Positions 53,028 through 63,534 of a stretch of DNA of 64,000 nucleotides are shown one piece after another; positions within the stretch are counted from its first letter, which is position 1; every line of letters begins with the position of its first letter. The notes under the pieces are model-generated. The model saw nothing but the letters and a program-made list of their open reading frames with translations. It had not been told where the DNA came from and ran no database searches. The stretch lies in NCBI GenBank assembly GCA_020634855.1, contig JACKAU010000003.1, positions 620,001 to 684,000 on the forward strand, read 5' to 3'. A program made the position numbers and the translations under genes. This DNA is from Anaerolineales bacterium. Its GTDB lineage: Bacteria > Chloroflexota > Anaerolineae > 4572-78 > J111.

Positions 53028-55142
53028 TCAAACAGCCCTCTCTTTAGTTTGAATAACCGGCTCAAAGGTGAGCAAAGTTTCCCTGGGAATGTGGCAGAAA
53101 ATGCGATGACCTCGCTCATCTTCTTGCCACGGCGGCGTTTCCGTCTCACAAATTTTGCCGCCGTCGGGCAGTAGATGCCGGCGCGGGCAGCGAGTATTAA
53201 AGCGACAGCCCGACGGCGGGCTGATGGCGCTAGGCACGGATCCTTCCAATCGGATCCGTTTCTGTTTGGCCGACGGGTCAGGGATGGGCACAGCCGAGAG
53301 CAGCGCTTCGGTATAGGGGTGATATGGCAGGGCGTAGATGGCATCGGCCGGGCCGATCTCCATAATCTGCCCCAGATACATTACAGCGACATAATCCGAG
53401 AAAAAACGCACCACACTCAAATCGTGGGCAATGAAAATCATGGTCGTGCCATACTCGGCCTGCACTTCCAGTAACAGGTTGAGCACCGCGGCTTGCACCG
53501 ACACATCCAGCGCGCTCACCGGCTCATCACACAATACCAGATCGGGCCGGCTGGCCAGGGCGCGAGCAATGCCGACTCGCTGTTTCTCGCCGCCGCTGAG
53601 CTGGCGCGGCAGCCGGTCGAAGTAGTTAGCCCCCAAGCGCATCAAGTTGAGCAATTTGACAACCTCCTCGCGCACCTGGTTTTTCGGTACGGTCCCAAAA
53701 CGCAGCATCGGCCGGGCAATCTGCTGCCCAACCGTGTAGGACGGATTCATGGTCGAGTCGGGATTTTGGAAGACCATCTGTAACTCTTGAATCAACTGCT
53801 CGGTGCGAGTGGTTAAATCACCGGTGATATCTAAGCCTAAGAACTGGGCCTCGCCGGACGTGCTGTCTTCCAAACCGATAATGGTTTTAATCAGCGTACT
53901 TTTGCCACAACCTGACTCGCCGACAATGCCCAACGTTTTGCCTTTAGGTACATTGAAACTGGCATTTTCGACCGCCTTCACATAGCGAGGTTCGCCCATG
54001 CCAATCACATCTTTCAACGAACTACCTTGCACTTCATAATATTTCTTCAGATCCTTAACCTGAATGATATACTCCTCTTGGTCCCCATTCTGCCTGATCT
54101 TGGGCGGCAAAATGTCTTCAGACGGCTGCCATTGGCTCGGGTCGATCTCTTCGGCATAGTGGCAGCGTACTTGTACGCTGTTGGGCAGCGTCCGCAGTTC
54201 GGGCCGTACTTCCCGGCAGTGGTCACGAACGTAATCGCAGCGTGGGCCGTAAACACAGCCGGGCGGACGATTGTTGGGCGGCGGGACGCGTCCACGGATA
54301 GGGTAGAGCGTGCTGCTGGCTTTGTCGGAGCCAAGCTTGGGCACGCAGCGAATCAGCCCCTGAGTGTATGGGTGCTGTGGATCTTTGTAGATATCTTCGG
54401 TCAAGGCCACTTCAACCATTTCCCCGGCATACATCACACCCACTTTATTGCAAACACGAGCCACCACGCCCAAGTTGTGGCTAATGAACAAAATACCGGT
54501 ATCGAAATCGCGGCGCAGTTCGGCGATCAAGTCGAGCACGGCCGCTTCAACCGTCACATCGAGCGCGGTCGTCGGCTCGTCCATAATCAGCAGGGCCGGA
54601 TTATTGAGCAACGCCATCGCGATGACTACCCGCTGCTGCTGCCCCCCGGAAATTTGGTGGGGAAAACGATGCATCACGTTGGCGGCATCGGGCATGTACA
54701 CCCGTTCCAGCATCGAGATGCAGCGTTTTTCGGCCTCTTTGTCACTCAAGCCCCGATGGACGGTCAGCACCTCTTTCATTTGGTCGCCCAAGCGCATCGA
54801 AGGGTTGAGCGCCTGCATCGGGTCTTGATACACCATCGCAATTTGGTCGCCGCGCAGACGGCGTAACTCCTCGCCGCTTCGGCCGACCAACTCCTGTCCC
54901 AAAAACTTGATGCTCCCGCGCTTGACGTATCCATTGGCGCCCAAAAAGTTGAGAATAGCCCACGTGACCGTACTCTTACCACAGCCGGACTCGCCAACAA
55001 TGCCGTGAGCTTCACCGCGCTGAATATCAAAGGTGACGTCCTGCACCGCTTCAATTTCGCCGCCTCTGATTTTGTAAGCAACGGCCAAATCCTCGACGCT
55101 CAGAACGGGGCCACCCGGTACTTTCCCATTTGTCCTGGTCAT
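53028..55142 (-). CDS. Fused dipeptide/oligopeptide ABC ATPase (DppD-DppF-like)
   Basis: A 704-residue protein with two complete ATPase halves. Half 1 has GESGCGKSTVTWAIL near residue 53, signature HQISGGQQQRVVIAMA, and LLIMDEPTTALDV. Half 2 has GESGCGKSTLIKTII near 408, RQLSGGEKQRVGIARA, and LVLCDEPVSALDV. Each half ends with the oligopeptide-transporter C-terminal domain, with Cys-rich CVYGPRCDYVRDHC and CRFNTRCPRRHLLPDGGKIC that may bind an iron-sulfur cluster. DppD and DppF are usually separate. It powers the permeases encoded next. Confidence 0.94.
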   Translation of the reverse strand: MTRTNGKVPGGPVLSVEDLAVAYKIRGGEIEAVQDVTFDIQRGEAHGIVGESGCGKSTVTWAILNFLGANGYVKRGSIKFLGQELVGRSGEELRRLRGDQIAMVYQDPMQALNPSMRLGDQMKEVLTVHRGLSDKEAEKRCISMLERVYMPDAANVMHRFPHQISGGQQQRVVIAMALLNNPALLIMDEPTTALDVTVEAAVLDLIAELRRDFDTGILFISHNLGVVARVCNKVGVMYAGEMVEVALTEDIYKDPQHPYTQGLIRCVPKLGSDKASSTLYPIRGRVPPPNNRPPGCVYGPRCDYVRDHCREVRPELRTLPNSVQVRCHYAEEIDPSQWQPSEDILPPKIRQNGDQEEYIIQVKDLKKYYEVQGSSLKDVIGMGEPRYVKAVENASFNVPKGKTLGIVGESGCGKSTLIKTIIGLEDSTSGEAQFLGLDITGDLTTRTEQLIQELQMVFQNPDSTMNPSYTVGQQIARPMLRFGTVPKNQVREEVVKLLNLMRLGANYFDRLPRQLSGGEKQRVGIARALASRPDLVLCDEPVSALDVSVQAAVLNLLLEVQAEYGTTMIFIAHDLSVVRFFSDYVAVMYLGQIMEIGPADAIYALPYHPYTEALLSAVPIPDPSAKQKRIRLEGSVPSAISPPSGCRFNTRCPRRHLLPDGGKICETETPPWQEDERGHRIFCHIPRETLLTFEPVIQTKERAV

Positions 55143-55152
55143 AACATCTCCT

Positions 55153-56082
55153 CTACTTTTGATAGCGTGTTAGTTCTTCGCGTAAACCATCGGCAAACAA
55201 ATTCAATCCAATAACCAGCGAGGCAATCGCCAGGGAAGGCCAGATAACGGCCCATTGGTTTGTAAAAATGTTCTTGCGGGCCTCATTAACCATTGTCCCC
55301 CAATCAGGGTCGGGCGGCGGCAGGCCGATGCCCAAGAAGCCCAGTGTACCGATAGCAAAGATGGCATAGCCCACCCGCAGCATCGAGTCAACCAGCAGCG
55401 GTCCCCGCGCGTTGGGTAAAATCTCGACAAACATAATGTACCACGGGCTTTCACCCCGTGTCTCCGCGGCTCGAATATAATCGCGGGTTTTAATATCGAG
55501 CGCCAAACTCCGCACTAAACGGGCGACCCCCGGCGCGCCCGTAACGGTAATAGCCAGGATGACCACCAGGTCGCCCTGACCTAAAGCAGCAATGACCACC
55601 AAATAAAGCACGATGACCGGGAACGCAATCAGGGCATCGAGAAACTGCATCGTCACCTGATCCCACCAGCCGCCGCGATAACCGGCGTTGAGACCCAAAA
55701 ACGCCCCAACCAACACCGAGCCGATAACGCCCCAAATGGCTACCCCAATGGGAAAAACCAGTCCGGCCCAAGGCAATCGAGTTTTGAGCAGAATCACCTG
55801 GGTGCCGACCATCAAGCGGGATAGAAGGTCGCGGCCCAAATGGTCTGTGCCTAACCAGTTGGTTGTATTAGGCGGCAAGTTCTGTTGAAACTCGGGAGCA
55901 TTGGGTGGGTAGGGCGTCCAAACCAGAGAAATAAGCCCTATAATCACCCAAAAGAGAACCAGCACCATGCCCACCGTCGCAATTCGCGACTCGAAAACAA
56001 TAGAAATACTCTTCCACATTTTAGCCCATCGCGACGGGCCTTGAGAGGGTACTGCGCCTGCAGTTGGTTGTGCTACTGCCAT
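55153..56082 (-). CDS. Peptide/opine ABC permease, DppC/OppC type
   Basis: A 309-residue permease with an N-terminal TM (about 35-57), a conserved extracytoplasmic segment (NWLGTDHLGRDLLSRLMVGT) and five further TMs. The EAA loop is YIRAAETRGESPWYIMFVEI. The C-terminal sequence NLFADGLREELTRYQK is a family signature. It pairs with the DppB-like subunit. It lies 10 bp upstream of the ATPase gene; a 177-bp gap with a microsatellite separates it from the other permease. Confidence 0.93.
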   Translation of the reverse strand: MAVAQPTAGAVPSQGPSRWAKMWKSISIVFESRIATVGMVLVLFWVIIGLISLVWTPYPPNAPEFQQNLPPNTTNWLGTDHLGRDLLSRLMVGTQVILLKTRLPWAGLVFPIGVAIWGVIGSVLVGAFLGLNAGYRGGWWDQVTMQFLDALIAFPVIVLYLVVIAALGQGDLVVILAITVTGAPGVARLVRSLALDIKTRDYIRAAETRGESPWYIMFVEILPNARGPLLVDSMLRVGYAIFAIGTLGFLGIGLPPPDPDWGTMVNEARKNIFTNQWAVIWPSLAIASLVIGLNLFADGLREELTRYQK

Positions 56083-56116
56083 ATCTTTCTCCTTCTAATG
56101 CTTGGATGGGTAGGTG

Positions 56117-56199
<83 letters not shown>

Positions 56200-56259
56200 T
56201 GATTAATAAAGTAGAACAAATCGCTGATTTGTTTAGAATCTGTCGGCAACTTGGCGATG

Positions 56260-57558
56260 TTAGGCGTACCGAATACGGGGGTTAAGGAAGGTATATGCCA
56301 AATCGCCAATAATGCGGGTCATCACGGCAATGATGACCGTCACCATCGCAGCGGCTTCAACCGCGTTGACATCACCAAAGATGGCCGCATCATAAATATA
56401 TTTACCCAATCCCGGATAACCGAAAATAGCTTCAACGACCACGACTCCGCCAATCAGCCAGTTGACGTGAAGCATGATAATCGTGATTGGCGCCATTAGG
56501 GCGTTTCGAACGGCATGCCGAATGACCACCCGCCAATAAGGCATTCCTTTTAAAATGGCCGTCCGAATATAAGGCGAACCCATGACTTCTACCATACTGG
56601 CTCGCGTCATGCGGATGACGTAGCCTAGCTCCACGGCCGTTAAGGTCATCACCGGCAGGGCCAATAAAAGTGGATTCTCAAGGATGGCATCGGGGCTGGT
56701 AAAGATCGCTACAGCCGGCAGCCATTGCAGCCAGATCCCAAAGATCATGATCAAGAAGATACCGGTCACAAACTCGGGAGTGGCGGTGGCGCCTAAGCTG
56801 GTCACCGAAATAAACCGGTCGATCGGACGGCCTTCGTTGATCCCGGCGATGATGCCAAATACCAAGGCCAAGGGCATCACCACTAAAAAAGCAACGCCGG
56901 CTAAAATCAGCGTATTACGTACCCGAGGCCACAAAGTTAACGACACCGGCCGGCCATATTGCAGCGATTTACCGGCATCCCCCCGGAGAAGCCCCTTCCG
57001 CAACGGAATATAGTCTTGGGGGCCATCGCCCTCTTTACGCATTCCGGCTTTGGTCAAGACCCAGACCTCGGCGCCTTCACCCCGAACCCACTTTACAGCG
57101 TTATTCTTGTCATCGACGCCCCAGAAACTTTCCTGACCGTTCTCATCAACGGCCCACACGACGTCAGCCGGGCTGGCTACGGTTGAACCATCTTCCTGAC
57201 GGGCCATTTGCATTAATTCACCATCTTCCAGTGACCAGCGAACCAGGTGACCATCGACATCGGCCCACCACGTATCCTCGCCGGTTACCGGATCTTCCAC
57301 AGTGACTAAATCGAGGCCCACCTGCCGCTCAGCTCGCCACTCGTTGCCAATTAACCAATCTATATAACGCAAGTAAACCGGATCATCTAACCCCAACTGG
57401 TTTCGATAAGACGCTCGCTGCTCCGGAGTCGAAAAGACGCCTAGAATTTTCACCGTAATATCGCCGCTGCCAGCTTCAAGCAGCAAGAATAAAGCAATAG
57501 ATACAATGAACAAAGTAATAACGGTTGAAACTAAACTCCGTATGATAAATCGAGCCAT
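56260..57558 (-). CDS. Peptide/opine ABC permease, DppB/OppB type, with inserted domain
   Basis: A 432-residue permease. The N-terminal TM (about 8-28) and STPEQRASYRNQLGLDDPVY segment are normal for DppB. So are RKGLLRGDAGKSLQYGRPVS and the five C-terminal TMs with EAA loop YIRTAILKGMPYWRVVIRHA. Between residues about 75 and 185 there is a 110-residue insertion of beta-rich, Trp- and Asp-rich sequence (DTWWADVDGHLVRWS, ESFWGVDDKNNAVKW, EVWVLTKAGMRKEG). DppB proteins are usually about 320 residues, so the insertion is real extra. It would lie outside the membrane near the binding protein. Confidence 0.9.
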   Translation of the reverse strand: MARFIIRSLVSTVITLFIVSIALFLLLEAGSGDITVKILGVFSTPEQRASYRNQLGLDDPVYLRYIDWLIGNEWRAERQVGLDLVTVEDPVTGEDTWWADVDGHLVRWSLEDGELMQMARQEDGSTVASPADVVWAVDENGQESFWGVDDKNNAVKWVRGEGAEVWVLTKAGMRKEGDGPQDYIPLRKGLLRGDAGKSLQYGRPVSLTLWPRVRNTLILAGVAFLVVMPLALVFGIIAGINEGRPIDRFISVTSLGATATPEFVTGIFLIMIFGIWLQWLPAVAIFTSPDAILENPLLLALPVMTLTAVELGYVIRMTRASMVEVMGSPYIRTAILKGMPYWRVVIRHAVRNALMAPITIIMLHVNWLIGGVVVVEAIFGYPGLGKYIYDAAIFGDVNAVEAAAMVTVIIAVMTRIIGDLAYTFLNPRIRYA

Positions 57559-57697
57559 AACGTTTCTCCTTGGAGCCGACAGGCCAGTACTGGATACATA
57601 TAAACGAACACCCGCTGCGGGCGAAATAGTGCTTGATTGTTGTCGTAAGATGCAGCGAACTGCATCTCAGATGTCTGAGGTGGCAGAGGCAGATATT

Positions 57698-57736
57698 AAA
57701 GTAACGGCTTGCCCATTTGCCGCAAGCCGTTACTTT
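57698..57736 (-). terminator. Attenuator hairpin between the binding-protein and permease genes
   Basis: AAAGTAACGGCTTG (57698-57711) and CAAGCCGTTACTTT (57723-57736) pair perfectly over 14 bp with an 11-nt loop, 11 bp after the stop of the binding-protein gene. A short T-run follows on the minus strand. A partial terminator here would give more binding protein than permease, as usual for such operons. Confidence 0.75.
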
Positions 57737-57746
57737 GTTCATCTAG

Positions 57747-59477
57747 TTACGCATTTTCGTCCCAAACTGCGTACATCAGGTCATAGGCCGTGGGGTGGGC
57801 CTGGACATTTTGGAAATTGGAACTGGTGATATTCCATACTCTCTTCCAGAAGCTGTTGCCGATAGGCCCTCGCTCTTGCATAATGTCCTCGATCTGGCAC
57901 ATTATCTCGCGACGAGCTTCAACATCCAGCGTCCCTTGCGCCTCACGTAGCAAGGTTTCGAACTCTTCGTCGGACCAACGCGTTTCATTCCAGGCGCCGA
58001 TGGCTTCCGCGATGTAGGCCAGGGGCAGCACCATCGTATCCAGCGGGCGGTGGGTCCAAGAGGTGATCCCCAGATCGACTTCGGTCCAGCGGTCCCAGTA
58101 GCCGCTCGGTTCGGTGATATCGAGTTGGATGTCGAAACCGCCGGGAGCGGCCAACTCTTTCAACGCCTGAGCCAGTTCCGGCTCCTGCTGGTCGTTTTTG
58201 GTGGCTAGCGTTACCTGTAAACCATCCGGGAAACCGGCTTCAGCCAGAAGCGCCTTGGCCCCTTCAGGATCATAGGCCGGAATATCTTTGGGGCAGTAGG
58301 CGGGGTGAACCGGCGCCACGTGGGCATCAATCGACAAGTCGCCTTCCCCGAAATAAGCCAACTGCATAATTTTCTCACGGTCTTGGCACATCTTCAACGC
58401 GTTGCGGACCCGGACATCGGTCCAGGGTTCAACATCAACCCGCATTCGGAGGATCAGACACTGCGCCGTACTGACCGGCCGAACCGTCAGACCGGGTACA
58501 TCTTTTAGCGCCTGGTAGTCACTCGGGCGGGGGTCATACAGCGAGTTAACCTGCCCCGATTGCAGGGCGGCTACTCCGGCATCTTTATCAGTGGAAACGT
58601 AAATGAGTTCGTCCAAATAGGGAAGTCGATTGCTATCATCTTCATTGAAGTACCACTCACCATTCTCGTCTTTCATGCCCCAGTAATCGTCGCGGCGCTT
58701 GAAGACGGCCCGTTCCCCTTCGGCGTACTCTTCTAACAAGAAAGCGCCGGTCCCAATCGGCTGCTGAATGATATCGCCCTCAAAATTGCGATGCAGCACA
58801 ACACCCGGATAATGGAACAAATCTTCCGGTACGCTAATACTCGGCGTCTGTAGATTCAGTCGAATATGATAGTCATCGACCTTTTCCACGTCTTGCATAC
58901 CGCCCAGATAGGAGAGAAGCCCCAGCATCGATGAGCCGACATCGGGATTCAGCCACTCACTAAAGGTGAACATGACATCATCGGCGGTTAATTCATCGCC
59001 ATTGTTAAAGAGGATACCTTGTCTCAAGAAAAGATCCCAGGTTTGAACATCCTCACTGGCTTCCCAGTGATCCAGCAGATAGGGTCGGGTAATGTTGTCG
59101 GGGCCGGTTTCGGTTAGATATTCATTGATTTGACGGACGATATTGGCTCCTTCAACCCACGAAAGGCGAGCGGGGTGATCGAGTAGCTGAAGCTGCATGG
59201 AGCTGGTCCATGTACCGCCGCGCTTGATCGCGCCACTGGCGGCAGCAGCTTCTTCAGTTGAGGCTGCGCCGCCGCTTTCGGCAGCCGGGGCAGCGGGCTG
59301 AGCCGGGGCGCCACATTGGGCGGCAATGGTCGCCGCGCCGGCCGATAGGCCCAACAGGGTGGCAAATCGCATAAATTCGCGACGGCTAATACGGCCTTGC
59401 TTTAATTTCTGGTAAGCATCTGGAATAGCCGGATGAACTTTTTCCATATACTTTTCAGAAACTCGAGGCTTCTTCAT
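57747..59477 (-). CDS. Family 5 solute-binding lipoprotein with Tat signal
   Basis: A 576-residue protein. A twin-arginine motif (SRREFMRF, residues 31-38) and lipobox-like AAQC (Cys 55) predict Tat export and lipid anchoring. A Ala/Pro/Ser/Glu-rich tether follows. The SBP_bac_5 domain shows GPDNITRPYLLDHWEASEDV, NNGDELTADDVMFTFSEWL, QPIGTGAFLLEEYAEGERAV and VRVRNALKMCQDREKIMQLA. It captures peptides or related solutes for the transporter encoded downstream. It is the first gene of the operon. Confidence 0.93.
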   Translation of the reverse strand: MKKPRVSEKYMEKVHPAIPDAYQKLKQGRISRREFMRFATLLGLSAGAATIAAQCGAPAQPAAPAAESGGAASTEEAAAASGAIKRGGTWTSSMQLQLLDHPARLSWVEGANIVRQINEYLTETGPDNITRPYLLDHWEASEDVQTWDLFLRQGILFNNGDELTADDVMFTFSEWLNPDVGSSMLGLLSYLGGMQDVEKVDDYHIRLNLQTPSISVPEDLFHYPGVVLHRNFEGDIIQQPIGTGAFLLEEYAEGERAVFKRRDDYWGMKDENGEWYFNEDDSNRLPYLDELIYVSTDKDAGVAALQSGQVNSLYDPRPSDYQALKDVPGLTVRPVSTAQCLILRMRVDVEPWTDVRVRNALKMCQDREKIMQLAYFGEGDLSIDAHVAPVHPAYCPKDIPAYDPEGAKALLAEAGFPDGLQVTLATKNDQQEPELAQALKELAAPGGFDIQLDITEPSGYWDRWTEVDLGITSWTHRPLDTMVLPLAYIAEAIGAWNETRWSDEEFETLLREAQGTLDVEARREIMCQIEDIMQERGPIGNSFWKRVWNITSSNFQNVQAHPTAYDLMYAVWDENA

Positions 59478-60025
59478 AATAAACTTTCCTCCTTGTTAAT
59501 AAGCCTTTGTACAGTAAGTCACTTTTTTGGAGAACTAACGTTTTTTAACGTCAATTCTATGCTCTGTAGTAGATGTTCGATAACACCAATCAAATCTGGT
59601 TGATGTGATGTATTGAGGTTCACCTCCTTATTTTCAAAATGAAGTGACAAATCAAACCAAAAGGTAAATGAACAGAACAGAGCCAGTCGGAATAGAATTC
59701 CAGACCGCCTCTCTCAATTCACATAACAAACCTATCCTAACAAAATAACATTCAGGGGAAATATATTTTTTATCAGAGGTCGATTAATTAAGATCCGCCC
59801 AACTAAGGGGCAGGTCAGTGATTGCACAGAAAAAGCTGGGAATAGTTGTGTAGTTTAGCGGCGTCGGAGTAGTAGATGGTGGGTTTAAGTCTTGAGCAAC
59901 AAGTCTAGTTAAGTAAAACTTTCTCAATTTTGAGATGACTTAAGTCAGAGGCATCATACCATAAGTTCAGGGTTATGCCAAATGATTCTTGATCGTCACA
60001 CCTTACTCAAAAATAGTGAAACGTT
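59478..60025. other. Non-coding stretch upstream of the ABC operon
   Basis: 548 bp of AT-rich DNA without a credible gene. It must include the promoter of the binding-protein operon on the minus strand; the inverted text AACGTTTTTTAACGT near 59539-59553 could be part of it, but boxes could not be placed with confidence. Confidence 0.4.
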
Positions 60026-60580
60026 TCACTGCGGCATAGCCAAAACCCGCAAAGCCAGCGCCATAGCCGCCGCCCACGACAAAACTTTGAATTCTCCGGC
60101 CATCAAGGCCTGCTCGACCTCTGCTTGAGTTAGGAACAACAATTCCTGATCTTCCAAATCATCCGCGTTAGGCTCAGTCACTTGGCGTGCGCCCTGAGCC
60201 AAAAATAGATGCGCCGTGCCACCCCCGCGATTGCCGTCGACACAGTACTGCCCCAAACTGATCCAGTCAGCGGCCTCGTAGCCGGTTTCTTCAACCAGCT
60301 CTCGCTTGGCCGCGTCCAAAGCGTCCTCACCAGGATCTAAATAACCACCTACCGGAGCCAACGACGTCTCATCGACACAGTATTTAATCTGCCGAAACAG
60401 TATAAAGCGGTTATCTTCGGCGACCGCAACAACGTTAACATAGTCAGGGGTAATTAGCCATAGCCAATCATCAATAATCTGGCCACTTGACAATTCGATA
60501 GTGTGACTCTCGATGGCTAGCCATTTGCCGTAATCCAAGACTTTTGAACGAGAGAGCGTTTTCCAGGGTTTTAGTGTCAC
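60026..60580 (-). CDS. NUDIX hydrolase
   Basis: A 184-residue protein with the full NUDIX box GGYLDPGEDALDAAKRELVE followed by ETGY (residues about 94-117). The flanking sequence (SHTIELSSGQIIDDWLWL, FRQIKYCVDETSLAPVGG) resembles ADP-ribose pyrophosphatase-type members. It hydrolyses a nucleoside-diphosphate derivative. The gene lies downstream of, and in the same direction as, the flavoenzyme gene. Confidence 0.92.
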   Translation of the reverse strand: MTLKPWKTLSRSKVLDYGKWLAIESHTIELSSGQIIDDWLWLITPDYVNVVAVAEDNRFILFRQIKYCVDETSLAPVGGYLDPGEDALDAAKRELVEETGYEAADWISLGQYCVDGNRGGGTAHLFLAQGARQVTEPNADDLEDQELLFLTQAEVEQALMAGEFKVLSWAAAMALALRVLAMPQ

Positions 60581-60659
60581 GTATTTACCTTTTCAATTGA
60601 AGCGAACATGAGGAGCGTCAAAGCCAGCTTTGACGCTCCTCTAAAAAGTGGGGATAACT

Positions 60660-62047
<1,388 letters not shown>

Positions 62048-62051
<4 letters not shown>

Positions 62052-63430
62052 TCAGCCTCTTGATTATTGCCGGATTTCTTTTTGCCGCTGTTGGCCGGTT
62101 TATTCGGCGGCGGTTCGGACGATTTATCGATGGGAGGGGCGTCCTCTTCCGGTGGGTGTGGCGGGGTATCGGCCGGCGCTTTGGGTGCTTTTGGCACAGC
62201 TTTGGTTTGGGCTTGCACCCCGTCGTCTTTGGCTTTAGCTCGCATCCGAGCGCCCTGCGGATCGAAGAAGGGGGTATTAACAACTTTGGCCAGCGTTAGC
62301 CGCCCGTTGATATCAACCAACAGATTGCAACCGGGCCAGGAAAACTGGGTGGCGACATAGGCCACGGCCAGAGTTTTGCCGACGCTGTACCCACGCGAAC
62401 TAAAGGTAATGTATCCTGCCACCGCGCCGGTGGTCATACTCTGTCGATACGATTGCGCTTCGCTGCCACTAAACATCTTTTCCTTGAAGGTGGCTACATC
62501 GCCGACACTATAAATTTTGTCCTCGTATGAGGCTGGAACCGGGCTTTCTATCTCAAGCCCGACCCAACGTTCATCAAGGCCGCGCTCCTGAACCCGTAGC
62601 AGCGCCTCGCGCCCGATGAACTCACGCTTATCAAACCTGATCCAGCGATCCAGCCCGACGTGAAACGGCGTGTAATTCTCGTTGACATCATTGCCGTAAA
62701 GAACCAACGCTTTTTCCAGCCGCAGACTCTGCATCGCGCCGACGCCATACGGCTGCAAGCCGAACTCACGCCCCGTTTGCAGCAAATAGTCCCACAGCAG
62801 GCCGACATCCTCCGCCGGGGTGTACAACTCGTAGCCTAACTCGCCGGTGTAGCCGGAGCGGGATAAAACCACATTGATATCGTTAACGCGGGCCGGGGTA
62901 AATCGAAAAAAGCGCAGCCGGTTGAGATCGACATCCGCGTCTTGAATGACCGTACTCAAAAACTCTCGCGAGCGCGGCCCCTGGACCACCGGCAGCGCAA
63001 TGGCCCCGCCAACGTCGGTCACATACGTACTGGTGCCGATAGCGTGATCGGCAATCCAGCGGGTGGATTTTTGGCGCGGGCCGGAACTGGTCACGATCAT
63101 AAAATGCTCATCGTGAAATTTATAGACGGTGATATCATCGACCACCCCGCCATACTCATTGCACATGGTCGAGTAGCGCACCTGGCCCGGCTCCATATCG
63201 CGTATATCATTGACCAACAATTGGTTAATCAGCCGCTCTGCGCCCGGCCCCTTGATATCCACCTCACCCATCGAGGACAAATCCTGCATGCCCACGTTGG
63301 CCCGGACGTTAAAGTGCTCTTCCACCGGCGAGGTGTAGGCCAGCGGAAACATATAATCGCCCCCGCCCTTGACCAGCCGGTTAGCCGAGCGAAGATGATA
63401 ATCATACAGGGGCGTTCTGCGTTCTGGCAT
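62048..63430 (-). CDS. Aminomethyltransferase (GcvT/dimethylglycine-dehydrogenase T-domain) family protein
   Basis: A 460-residue folate-binding T-protein. Landmarks are VGMQDLSSMGEVDIKGPGAE, INQLLVNDIRDMEPGQVRYS, NEYGGVVDDITVYKF (with the catalytic-type Asp) and SRSGYTGELGYELYTPAEDV. The last 55 residues are a Pro/Lys/Glu-rich disordered tail (PADTPPHPPEEDAPPIDKSS) not seen in usual GcvT. With the overlapping sarcosine-oxidase-like gene it probably transfers the released one-carbon unit to tetrahydrofolate. True GcvT partners (GcvH, GcvP) are not nearby. Confidence 0.9.
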
Positions 63431-63506
63431 TAAAAACTCCTTTGTTTTAGGGGTTGGTTACTGGAGACCGGTAACTTGAGCTAGAGGTTGGGGAACAATA
63501 TCAAGT

Positions 63507-63534
63507 CCCCAATCTCCAATCTCTAATCTCTATC
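63507..63534. repeat. Heptamer repeat at the end of the alcohol dehydrogenase gene
   Basis: CCCCAAT, CTCCAAT, CTCTAAT and CTCTATC follow each other as four degenerate heptamers. The repeat overlaps the stop codon of the dehydrogenase gene (63523), so the last few residues (KKKDRD) may be repeat-derived. Confidence 0.7.

Noticed and set aside
54027..54866. A 279-codon plus-strand ORF opposite the fused ABC ATPase gene
   Set aside because: It is a shadow frame of a strongly conserved ATPase; the product has no recognisable fold and no ribosome site.
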